Shown here: in pieces, positions 43,950-50,644 of the stretch
Position numbering within the stretch: the first letter of the stretch is position 1
Layout: every line of letters starts with the position of its first letter
Assembly (NCBI RefSeq): GCF_029814825.1
Contig: NZ_CP122379.1
Location: 1,674,001 to 1,738,000 of the forward strand
DNA from: Aequorivita marisscotiae
Lineage (GTDB): Bacteria > Bacteroidota > Bacteroidia > Flavobacteriales > Flavobacteriaceae
Direction of reading: 5' to 3'
DNA length: 64,000 nucleotides
The notes under the pieces: model-generated
The model's database searches: none
What the model saw: the letters and a program-made list of their open reading frames with translations, nothing else
What the model was told of the DNA's origin: nothing
Translations under genes and position numbers: made by a program

Positions 43950-44594
43950 TTAGCCAATAAATCGCGAAATAGTTAGGCCATCCCGAATAGGGAGAATTAC
44001 AGTTTCCAGTTTTGAATGCTCGTTCAAGAGTTTATTATAGTGTAATAGAGCTTTTGTATCGTCATCGCCTTCCTTCAATTCTTCAACAACCTTTCCGCTC
44101 CACAGTACATTATCGCTTAAAATCACTGACCCCTTTTTTAACTTTGGAAGAATGATTTCCAAATAGTTGGGATAATTATTTTTGTCGGCATCAATAAACA
44201 CCAAATCGAAGGTTTTTTCGAGTTTAGGAATGACCTCCAAAGCATTTCCCAAATGCTGAAAAATCTGCTTTCCGAAAGGTGATTCGTCAAAATATTTTCG
44301 TTGGAAATCATACAATTCCTCGTTGATGTCTATGGTGTGAAGTTCGCCATTTTCCTGTATCCCTTCCGCTAAACAAAGTGCCGAATACCCCGTATAGGTA
44401 CCAATTTCCAAAATGTTTTGAGGACGAATCAATTTTGAAAGCATACTCAAAATCCGGCCTTGTAAATGTCCGCTCAGCATGCGTGGTTGCAGCTGTTTCT
44501 GCCAAGTTTCCCGGTTTAATTTTTGAAGTAATTTTGGTTCAGGATGTGAATGTTTTTCTACGTAATCGTTTATTTTTTCGGGAAGGAAATCCAT
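43950..44594 (-). CDS. O-methyltransferase (COMT-like, SAM-dependent)
   Basis: This 214-residue protein has the Methyltransf_3 pattern: PRMLSGHLQGRILSML, LEIGTYTGYSALCLAEG (motif I), HTIDINEEL, FDLVFIDADKNNYPNYLE with metal ligands Asp and Asn, and LSDNVLWSGKV. Such enzymes methylate catechols, caffeoyl-CoA or other hydroxyl groups with Mg2+. The gene is 20 bases downstream of the seven-helix membrane protein and the last of the kynurenine cluster on this strand. A role on o-aminophenol-type intermediates is possible, but the family is widespread and the link is weak. Confidence 0.9.
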   Translation of the reverse strand: MDFLPEKINDYVEKHSHPEPKLLQKLNRETWQKQLQPRMLSGHLQGRILSMLSKLIRPQNILEIGTYTGYSALCLAEGIQENGELHTIDINEELYDFQRKYFDESPFGKQIFQHLGNALEVIPKLEKTFDLVFIDADKNNYPNYLEIILPKLKKGSVILSDNVLWSGKVVEELKEGDDDTKALLHYNKLLNEHSKLETVILPIRDGLTISRFIG

Positions 44595-44614
44595 GGCTAT
44601 GTAGTTTTCGTGTC

Positions 44615-45751
44615 TTAAATCAATTCTTTATACGTTTTGTTTTCAGTGCTCTCAACAAATTCATCCAACAATCTTTTATTGATTGAAATGTTGTTAGGCA
44701 CTATTCGCAAACGATATTTACTTTCCCCAATAAAGGTGAAAAGATCGCGCCGATCCAGTTTTTGCGAATCATCCAATTGTAGAATATCATTTATATTTTC
44801 AATAATTCGGGTAAGATATGTTTGGTTTTTAATTTCTCCACCAAGGTTTACAGGAATAGTCTGCGCTTCGCCTTCGGTGTATTTTCTGCGGATGGCAAAT
44901 TTCAAAAGATTTTTATACTGCGTGGTTTTTGATCCAAAATCGATAGTCTGATCGTAAATGTTTTTCGTTGGGATGTTTAGTTTCACCAAACTCCAATCCA
45001 AAAAATGGATTGTAATTTCATTCGGTTTTGGTGTGCTTGCAAGCCGAATAACCCAAGTTGTCGCCAAAACCAAAAAGATTGAAATCAAGGAAGTTTTCGC
45101 AATAATTTTGATGAAGTTGTTGCTGAAATCATTTCCGAAGGTGAGAAAAACTTCAGAAATTTGGGAAACGAAAATCAAAACTATCACCAAAATTGAAATG
45201 ACGCCAATCACTCTCAACCCGCGATAGGCAAAAGTTCTATAGAATGAAATGCCCAATAAATAGCACAAAAATGCCGAGAGCATTAAATCCGGAATTCCGC
45301 TAATCCGTATGTTTTTTATGATATTATTTTCGCCCAAAACAAAAGGCAAAACGAATGTGAGAACCGAGGTTAAAATAATAACCGCAATAATTTTTTTGAT
45401 GTTTTTTTTATGGTGGTAAATAAAGCCCGGCGCGTAATAAAAGTAGAAAAGCGCCAGCAGTAAAAACATATTGTTAACAATAGAAAATAGGTTTACTGCC
45501 AACTGATAACCTTGAGTTTCGGTATAATTGAATATGGTTCCACCATATATCCAACACCCAGAAATTACCCAAATAAACATAGCCAGACTTAGGTAAAGCA
45601 ATCCTTTATCTACTCGTTTTTGCGAATCGTTTTCTTCTAGAAGTTGACTAAAACGCGCTCGGATATTAAACCAAAGTGCAAGCAACAAAACCCCGCCAAT
45701 AAAGGAAATACATATATGCGAGAGAATGTAGAATTTAGCTACTTCTGTCAT
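44615..45751 (-). CDS. Seven-helix membrane protein with C-terminal soluble domain, unknown
   Basis: This 378-residue protein has about seven helices in residues 8-235 (the first is KFYILSHICISFIGGVLLLALWF, shown in part), then a soluble domain of about 140 residues. That domain has HFLDWSLVKLNIP and KFAIRRKYTEGEAQT segments and basic patches. I do not recognise the family; the layout recalls 7TMR sensor proteins without a kinase. Its ATG lies 1 base after the ACMS decarboxylase stop, so the two are translationally coupled. This suggests a job linked to kynurenine catabolism, such as sensing or uptake of a metabolite; that is an inference. Confidence 0.75.
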   Translation of the reverse strand: MTEVAKFYILSHICISFIGGVLLLALWFNIRARFSQLLEENDSQKRVDKGLLYLSLAMFIWVISGCWIYGGTIFNYTETQGYQLAVNLFSIVNNMFLLLALFYFYYAPGFIYHHKKNIKKIIAVIILTSVLTFVLPFVLGENNIIKNIRISGIPDLMLSAFLCYLLGISFYRTFAYRGLRVIGVISILVIVLIFVSQISEVFLTFGNDFSNNFIKIIAKTSLISIFLVLATTWVIRLASTPKPNEITIHFLDWSLVKLNIPTKNIYDQTIDFGSKTTQYKNLLKFAIRRKYTEGEAQTIPVNLGGEIKNQTYLTRIIENINDILQLDDSQKLDRRDLFTFIGESKYRLRIVPNNISINKRLLDEFVESTENKTYKELI

Positions 45752-45752
45752 T

Positions 45753-46835
45753 TTATCCCAAAATTCGATTAACTAATTTTTTCTTTGCGGTTTCATCATC
45801 GCCACATAACCACTGAATTACATTGTCTTCCCACATGGCATCGGCCTGGTCTTGGGTTACAATATTGCGTTCTAAGGCAAGATCTAAAATTTTCCCTGGA
45901 TATGAAGATTGGGGGGCGCTTTCCATTTCGCCCAGCGGATACGGATCATCGAGCCCAACCAAAACCTGTTTTGCGCCTTGGTTTCTTACTACCAATTCCA
46001 ATGATCCTGTGTCGTGAACCAAAGTGTCGAAAAAAATATTTTTATGTCCAACAGATTTCCGCGGATGTGTTTTCCCTTCAAAAAGATCGGGGCGACCATC
46101 AAAACCTTGAATTCTTCTTCCCAAATTTATCTGTGCCAACTGGCCGCCGTGGGCAAAGCAGGTCCGCATTCCTGGGTATTTATCTGCGTAGCCATTTAAA
46201 GTAAGGAAATGGTAGGCATCGGCACACTGGGCGAGCATCCAAATAAGGTGGAATCTCCAAGCTGTATTTTCGAGTTTTATGAATTTTTCGCCATCGTAGG
46301 GATGTATTTCAACTGCTAAATTATATTTTGAAGCAAGTTCAAAAATAGGTTCGTTTTCTTCGTCAAAAATACATCGCCACGTTCCGATGGTATCCATGTA
46401 ATGGGTAGGCAAACACAACAATTGAAGTCCAAGTTCTTCCACGCAGCGTTCAATTTCCCAAAGTGCGCCACGTACAAAACCAGGGTGAACTACAAAACCG
46501 CAGGTAAATTTTGATGGATTGTTATGTTGAATTTTTGCGTTAAAATCATTCTGAAAACGCAAGGCTTGCTTCATTTCTTCCACACGCAGCCCGTTTCCAT
46601 AGAGTTGGGACAGGTTTAAAACCACGGCGTGATCTATTTTAAATCGTTCCATCCACTCCAATTTTTCATTTAAAAAGAAACTGGAATCGGTTACGGGACG
46701 GCTCCAATCTTTTTGGAGCATATATTTTCGGTCTTTATCTACCCAAAAAATTCCCTTATCCTGCATAAACTGTGGAATTTCTTCAGGATAGGGTAGAAGG
46801 TGTGAGTGGCCGTTAATGCGGAGTTTTCGTTTCAT
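45753..46835 (-). CDS. 2-amino-3-carboxymuconate-6-semialdehyde decarboxylase (ACMSD)
   Basis: ACMSD removes CO2 from ACMS to give 2-aminomuconate 6-semialdehyde, diverting the pathway away from quinolinate and NAD. The 360-residue amidohydrolase has the zinc ligands at the expected positions: His10 and His12 (GHSH), His178 (EIHPY), Asp296 (GLDDPYP), and catalytic His229 (FAHGGQ). These match the Pseudomonas fluorescens enzyme closely (His9, His11, His177, Asp294, His228). Substrate-binding Arg240/Arg241 (NLGRRI) is also present. It follows the SDR gene after a repeat-filled gap of 124 bases and is coupled to the membrane protein gene downstream. A palindrome ends 7 bases from its ATG. Confidence 0.92.
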   Translation of the reverse strand: MKRKLRINGHSHLLPYPEEIPQFMQDKGIFWVDKDRKYMLQKDWSRPVTDSSFFLNEKLEWMERFKIDHAVVLNLSQLYGNGLRVEEMKQALRFQNDFNAKIQHNNPSKFTCGFVVHPGFVRGALWEIERCVEELGLQLLCLPTHYMDTIGTWRCIFDEENEPIFELASKYNLAVEIHPYDGEKFIKLENTAWRFHLIWMLAQCADAYHFLTLNGYADKYPGMRTCFAHGGQLAQINLGRRIQGFDGRPDLFEGKTHPRKSVGHKNIFFDTLVHDTGSLELVVRNQGAKQVLVGLDDPYPLGEMESAPQSSYPGKILDLALERNIVTQDQADAMWEDNVIQWLCGDDETAKKKLVNRILG

Positions 46836-46841
46836 AAGCAG

Positions 46842-46866
46842 TTCCCGTGAAGGCGGGAATCTTTTT
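46842..46866. repeat. TTCCCG-GAAGG-CGGGAA palindrome, copy 1
   Basis: TTCCCGTGAAGGCGGGAA plus ATCTTTTT lies 7 bases upstream of the ACMSD start, overlapping the usual ribosome-binding position. The inverted arms are TTCCCG and CGGGAA. Copy 2 is inside the RidA-like gene. Confidence 0.75.
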
Positions 46867-46914
46867 AATTTAAAATAAATTATTGTTTAAAGTTACAAAC
46901 TTCTAAACATTAGA

Positions 46915-46941
46915 CCTACAAGGTTGTAAAAACCTTGCAGG
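46915..46941. repeat. CCTRCAAGGTT palindromic repeat, unit 1
   Basis: The arms CCTACAAGGTT and AACCTTGCAGG surround a short loop, 27 bases in all, in the SDR-ACMSD gap. It belongs to a family with further units at 50558, 50606, 52099 and 52149. Confidence 0.8.
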
Positions 46942-46959
46942 ACTGGGTTCTTTTATAAG

Positions 46960-47745
46960 TTACAAACTTTTGGTTCGCCCACCATCAACCGGAAGATTGA
47001 TTCCGTTGATGTAACTCGCAGCCTCCGTTGCCAAAAACGCGACGGCATTGGCAATTTCTCCCGGCTGTGCGAAACGGCGGGCAGGAACAATGCTTTTCAT
47101 AAAGTCGCTGGCTTCTTTTTCGGTTTTATTCATTTTTTTGGCGGCGTTGCCAACAATATCTTCTAGTCGGTCTGTAGCTGTAAAACCCGGCAATACATTG
47201 TTTACCGTTATCCCGAATTGACCCAATTCATTGGCCAAGGTTTTGCTCCAGCTCGATACGGCGCCGCGTATAGTGTTGCTTACGCCAAGCCCATCTATAG
47301 GTTGCTTTACCGAAGTGGAGATAATATTTATAATTCTGCCATAATCTGCTTCCTTCATTCGCGGAACCAAAGCCTGTACCAATATTTGATTGCAAATTAA
47401 ATGCATTGAAAAGGCTTTTTCGAACTCATCGGTTTCTGCCGAAAAGATGGGTCCGCCTTTCGGTCCGCCGGTATTGTTCACCAATATATGAAAGGTTTTG
47501 TTCGAAGCTGCCAGCTCCGCCTTTTGTTTCACCTGTTTCGGATTTGTAAAATCTGCTACAAAATAATTGTGTTTTTGACCTTTTTCGTGTGGCAATTCGA
47601 TTAAAGTTTCCTTTAATTTTTCTTCATTACGAGCAACCAAAGTTACCGTTGCTCCCAATTTTGCCAATTGAATTGCAGTTGCTTTCCCAATGCCTGCAGT
47701 ACTTCCGCAGACCATTGCATTTTTATTTGTTAAATCTAAATTCAT
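46960..47745 (-). CDS. Atypical short-chain dehydrogenase/reductase (YxxxK replaced by SxxxR)
   Basis: This 261-residue SDR has the Rossmann motif CGSTAGIGKA (13-22), ADFTNP, a variant of NNAG (NNTGGP at 90-95) and the catalytic-type serine in IISTS. The catalytic Tyr-x-x-x-Lys pair is replaced: in the usual alignment these sites are Ser156 and Arg160 (GVSNTIRGA). The C-terminus ends GINLPVDGGRTKSL. Such changes remove the normal acid-base chemistry, so the activity is unclear, though the same variant may be conserved in a subfamily. It lies between the aminomuconate semialdehyde dehydrogenase and ACMSD genes. A 35-bp tandem repeat lies just upstream of its ATG. Confidence 0.88.
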   Translation of the reverse strand: MNLDLTNKNAMVCGSTAGIGKATAIQLAKLGATVTLVARNEEKLKETLIELPHEKGQKHNYFVADFTNPKQVKQKAELAASNKTFHILVNNTGGPKGGPIFSAETDEFEKAFSMHLICNQILVQALVPRMKEADYGRIINIISTSVKQPIDGLGVSNTIRGAVSSWSKTLANELGQFGITVNNVLPGFTATDRLEDIVGNAAKKMNKTEKEASDFMKSIVPARRFAQPGEIANAVAFLATEAASYINGINLPVDGGRTKSL

Positions 47746-47753
47746 TTATTGTA

Positions 47754-47788
47754 GTATTGAGTATTGAGTATTGAGTATTGAGTATTGA
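47754..47788. repeat. 5 x 7-bp tandem repeat just upstream of the SDR start
   Basis: Five perfect copies of GTATTGA (TCAATAC on the minus strand) lie 8 bases before the SDR ATG, in the gap from the dehydrogenase gene. Changes in copy number would alter the spacing between ribosome site and coding sequence. T-rich sequence with TTTCGAT copies follows. Confidence 0.9.
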
Positions 47789-47822
47789 GTTTTCGATTTC
47801 GATTTGAGTTTCAGTTTCGTTT

Positions 47823-49268
47823 TTACTCATATTTTATACAAACATTCTTCGCTTCCGTAAAAAAACGAAGTGCTTCAAATCCGCCTTCGCGACCTACACC
47901 GCTGTCTTTCATTCCGCCGAAAGGAGTTCGTAAATCGCGGTTTAACCACGTGTTCACCCAAACAATTCCAGCTTGAATTTCTTTTGAAATACGCATCGTT
48001 CTATTTAAATCTGAAGTCCAGAGCGTTGACGATAAACCATATTTTACCGAATTAGCCATTTGCAATGCCTCTTCGTCGGTTTTAAAAGACATAATTGTAA
48101 CGACGGGTCCGAAGATTTCTTCTTGGTTTACGCGGCATTGATTGTCAAAAACTTCGATTACTGTGGGTTCCAAGTAGTAACCATTTTCAAAGTTTTTCAC
48201 TGTTACTTTATTTCCACCGTAAATAATTTTTCCGCCTTCCTTTGTGGCGAGATTTATATACGATTGAACTTTTTCCAAATGTGGTTTTGAAACCAAAGCT
48301 CCAATATTTGTTTCGGCATCAAACGGATTTCCTATTTTCAGCTGTTTTACTTTTTCAACAAAATCTTTTTTGAATTTTTCGTAAATCGGTTTTTCAACAA
48401 AAATCCTACTTCCGCAAAGGCAGATTTGGCCTTGATTTGAAAACGAAGAGCGAACGGTTACGTCCAGCATTTTTTCATAGTCGCAATCGGCGAAGATGAG
48501 GTTTGGGTTTTTTCCGCCCAATTCCAAAGACAATTTTTTAAACATTGGTGCAGCGGTGCGGGCAATGTGTTCGCCCGTTTTGGTTCCACCGGTGAAAGAA
48601 ATGGCTTTAATGTTTTTATGCTCCACAATGGCCTGCCCTGCGGATGGTCCCGTGCCGTGAACGATATTTAAAACGCCTTTTGGCAACCCTGCTTCGGTAC
48701 ATATTTCACCCAAAAGAAAAGCGGTCATTGGAGTCACTTCGCTTGGTTTTGCTACTACCGTATTTCCTGCGGCGATTGCAGGTGCGATTTTCCACGAGAA
48801 CAAATACAACGGAAGATTCCACGGCGAAATACAGCCCACTACTCCTAACGGCTGTCGTAGGGTGAAATTCATCGTATTTAATCCAACGCTTTCGTGTGCT
48901 TCGCTGGAAAATTGTGTGATTGCATTTGCGAAAAAACGGAAGTTTGCCGAAGCTCTAGGAATATCAACTGCCAAAGCCAAACTCAAAGGTTTGCCGTTAT
49001 CTTTTGCTTCGGCTTTGGCCAAATCGACCAGGTTTTTATCAATTAAATCTGCAATTTTTAAAAGAATTTTACTTCGCTCGTCTATTGTGGTATTGCTCCA
49101 TTTTGGGAATGTTTCCTTCGCTGCTTGGTAGGCAGTTTCAATATCCTCGCCATTTGAATTTGCTATCTGCGAATACACTTCGCCATTGGAAGGATTGTAA
49201 TTATCCAACCATTTTTTTGAAAGTGGTTCAACGTATTCGCCGTTTATGTAGTTTAAGATTTTTTGCAT
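47823..49268 (-). CDS. 2-aminomuconate 6-semialdehyde dehydrogenase (ALDH superfamily)
   Basis: This 481-residue NAD-dependent dehydrogenase would oxidise 2-aminomuconate semialdehyde, made by ACMSD, to 2-aminomuconate. The motifs are CISPWNLPLYLF with Asn151, FTGGTKTGEHIA, catalytic Glu249 in LELGGKN, and nucleophile Cys283 in GQICLCGSR. Arg111 (NFRFFAN) is in the place of the substrate-binding Arg120 of the Pseudomonas enzyme. The length and the IAPAIAAGNTVVAKPSE helix are standard. Its placement between kynurenine genes supports the assignment over generic aldehyde dehydrogenase. The exported hydrolase gene ends 3 bases upstream. Confidence 0.92.
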   Translation of the reverse strand: MQKILNYINGEYVEPLSKKWLDNYNPSNGEVYSQIANSNGEDIETAYQAAKETFPKWSNTTIDERSKILLKIADLIDKNLVDLAKAEAKDNGKPLSLALAVDIPRASANFRFFANAITQFSSEAHESVGLNTMNFTLRQPLGVVGCISPWNLPLYLFSWKIAPAIAAGNTVVAKPSEVTPMTAFLLGEICTEAGLPKGVLNIVHGTGPSAGQAIVEHKNIKAISFTGGTKTGEHIARTAAPMFKKLSLELGGKNPNLIFADCDYEKMLDVTVRSSFSNQGQICLCGSRIFVEKPIYEKFKKDFVEKVKQLKIGNPFDAETNIGALVSKPHLEKVQSYINLATKEGGKIIYGGNKVTVKNFENGYYLEPTVIEVFDNQCRVNQEEIFGPVVTIMSFKTDEEALQMANSVKYGLSSTLWTSDLNRTMRISKEIQAGIVWVNTWLNRDLRTPFGGMKDSGVGREGGFEALRFFTEAKNVCIKYE

Positions 49269-49271
49269 TAC

Positions 49272-50096
49272 CTAGTTTTTTTCAGCAAACATTTCCTCAA
49301 ATGCACTGTAAACTGCTAAATGAAGAGCATCACCGTGGTCTTGTTCTTTTAGAAATTTATAATGTAATTCGGTATTCTTCTTCTTCGTTTTCATCAATTT
49401 TTCATAGAGTTCCGTTGCAACTCTTTTCATCCAATCTCCCTCTTCGCCTACGGCTACAAAAATTGATTTATTTGTTTTGTATGGTTCGGGCGTGGTTTTC
49501 AGCAAAGATTCGTAATCATACCATAAACTTGGACTTACAATGATATAATTATCGAACATATCTGGTTTTTTGAAAAGTATTTCAGTTGCCAAAAGACCCC
49601 CTAAAGATTGGCCAATGAGTGTTTTTTCCGAAGAAACATTATATGTTTTTTCAATGAGTGGCTGAACTTCTTCATCTATAAATTTTATAAATAGCGCGGA
49701 ATGCCCCGTAGTTGGATATTTTTTTACATATTCCTTATCGGTTGAAGGATAGGTGTAATCTTTTTTTCTATCAATATTCGCTATTCCCACTACAATTGTT
49801 TCGGGCACCAAATTTATCCACGAAAATGAACCGAACTGCACAAGGCCGGCGATATGCAAAAAATCCTCATCTATTGAACCATCGAGCAGATAAATGACGG
49901 GATATTTTTTTGAAGCATCCACGGAATAACTGTTGGGCAAATAAATATTTAAAATTCTCTTTTCATTTAAAACTTTTGAATGAAAGCTAACTGTTTCACC
50001 AATAGATAATGGCTTTTTATCCACGATTTCCTGTGCCGCAACGGTGAAAATTGCGATCATAAAAATTGCCATGGATGAAATGATTTTTATTTTCAT
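49272..50096 (-). CDS. Exported alpha/beta hydrolase (putative esterase, Fes/IroE-like)
   Basis: This 274-residue protein has a signal peptide (MKIKIISSMAIFMIAIFTVAA) and an alpha/beta-hydrolase esterase domain: ILNIYLPNSYS, YPVIYLLDG, and nucleophile Ser164 in GQSLGG. An Asp and a His are expected in the C-terminal part (KEQDHGDALHLA). The fold matches the esterase D/IroE group, whose substrates are siderophore or acyl esters. It lies inside the kynurenine cluster with gaps of 3 bases on both sides, so it is co-transcribed. It could in principle be a formamidase for N-formylkynurenine, but the export signal argues against this. Confidence 0.85.
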   Translation of the reverse strand: MKIKIISSMAIFMIAIFTVAAQEIVDKKPLSIGETVSFHSKVLNEKRILNIYLPNSYSVDASKKYPVIYLLDGSIDEDFLHIAGLVQFGSFSWINLVPETIVVGIANIDRKKDYTYPSTDKEYVKKYPTTGHSALFIKFIDEEVQPLIEKTYNVSSEKTLIGQSLGGLLATEILFKKPDMFDNYIIVSPSLWYDYESLLKTTPEPYKTNKSIFVAVGEEGDWMKRVATELYEKLMKTKKKNTELHYKFLKEQDHGDALHLAVYSAFEEMFAEKN

Positions 50097-50099
50097 ATG

Positions 50100-50543
50100 T
50101 TACCGTGGTTTATAGGCCATAGCCTTTATCTCTACCACCAAATGCGGATGCGGCAATTGATGCACAGCAACCGTAGTACGTGTTGGTCCTGTTTCTTTGT
50201 TGAAATATTCGGCGTACACTTGGTTGTACCCGGCAAAGTCGTTCATATTTACTAAAAAACTGGTTACGTCCACCACATCGGCCATTGTTGCGCCTTCGGT
50301 GGCTAAGTAATCTTTTATGTTTTCGAGCACGGCACGGGTTTGTTCCTTTATATCGAAATGCATCGTGCCCAATTCGTCAATTTTATTAACGCCTGCAAAA
50401 GTGTTGTCAGGCAAACGCGAACTTGTACCGCTAATAAATATAAAATCGCCCACGCGCTTTACGTGCGGATATGCGCCGCGCGGCGTTGCTTTTCCTTCCA
50501 CTACATTCCCGCGAAGGCGGGAATCTTTTTCATTGTTTTCCAT
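50100..50543 (-). CDS. RidA/YjgF-family protein, probable 2-aminomuconate deaminase
   Basis: This 147-residue protein fits the YjgF/RidA fold: [52 protein letters not shown], and [13 protein letters not shown]. Close relatives in meta-cleavage type kynurenine clusters are 2-aminomuconate deaminases (AmnD), which remove ammonia to give 4-oxalocrotonate. The first 13 residues ([13 protein letters not shown]) are unusual: codons 6-13 are the translation of a palindromic repeat, so the native start was probably replaced or extended. The real homology begins at VVEGKAT. The gene is 3 bases from the hydrolase gene. Confidence 0.88.
   Translation of the reverse strand: MENNEKDSRLRGNVVEGKATPRGAYPHVKRVGDFIFISGTSSRLPDNTFAGVNKIDELGTMHFDIKEQTRAVLENIKDYLATEGATMADVVDVTSFLVNMNDFAGYNQVYAEYFNKETGPTRTTVAVHQLPHPHLVVEIKAMAYKPR
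50506..50530. repeat. TTCCCG-CGAAGG-CGGGAA palindrome, copy 2, inside coding sequence
   Basis: TTCCCGCGAAGGCGGGAA plus ATCTTTTT encodes KDSRLRGN at residues 6-13 of the RidA-like protein on the minus strand. It matches copy 1 at 46842 with one base change, though copy 1 is non-coding. Confidence 0.85.
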
Positions 50544-50557
50544 AGTTTGCTTTTAAT

Positions 50558-50584
50558 CCTGCAAGGTTTTCAAAACCTTGTAGG
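50558..50584. repeat. CCTRCAAGGTTTT palindromic repeat, unit 2
   Basis: CCTGCAAGGTTTT and AAAACCTTGTAGG arms flank a single C, in the gap between kmo and the RidA-like gene. Confidence 0.85.
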
Positions 50585-50605
50585 TCTTTATTATTGTGAT
50601 TTATA

Positions 50606-50638
50606 CCTACAAGGTGGCCTGCGGCAACACCTTGCAGG
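50606..50638. repeat. CCTRCAAGGTG palindromic repeat with GC-rich loop, unit 3
   Basis: The arms CCTACAAGGTG and CACCTTGCAGG surround GCCTGCGGCAA, itself a small GCC-TGC-GGC hairpin, giving a nested 33-base element. Confidence 0.85.
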
Positions 50639-50644
50639 AAGTAT

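Noticed and set aside
49004..49543. 179-residue plus-strand frame opposite the aldehyde dehydrogenase and hydrolase genes
   Set aside because: It runs antisense across two real genes and the gap between them and shows no family features.
49272..50096. Kynurenine formamidase identity for the hydrolase in the kyn cluster
   Set aside because: The signal peptide places it outside the cytoplasm, and the motifs fit the Fes/IroE esterases rather than KynB or the eukaryotic formamidase.
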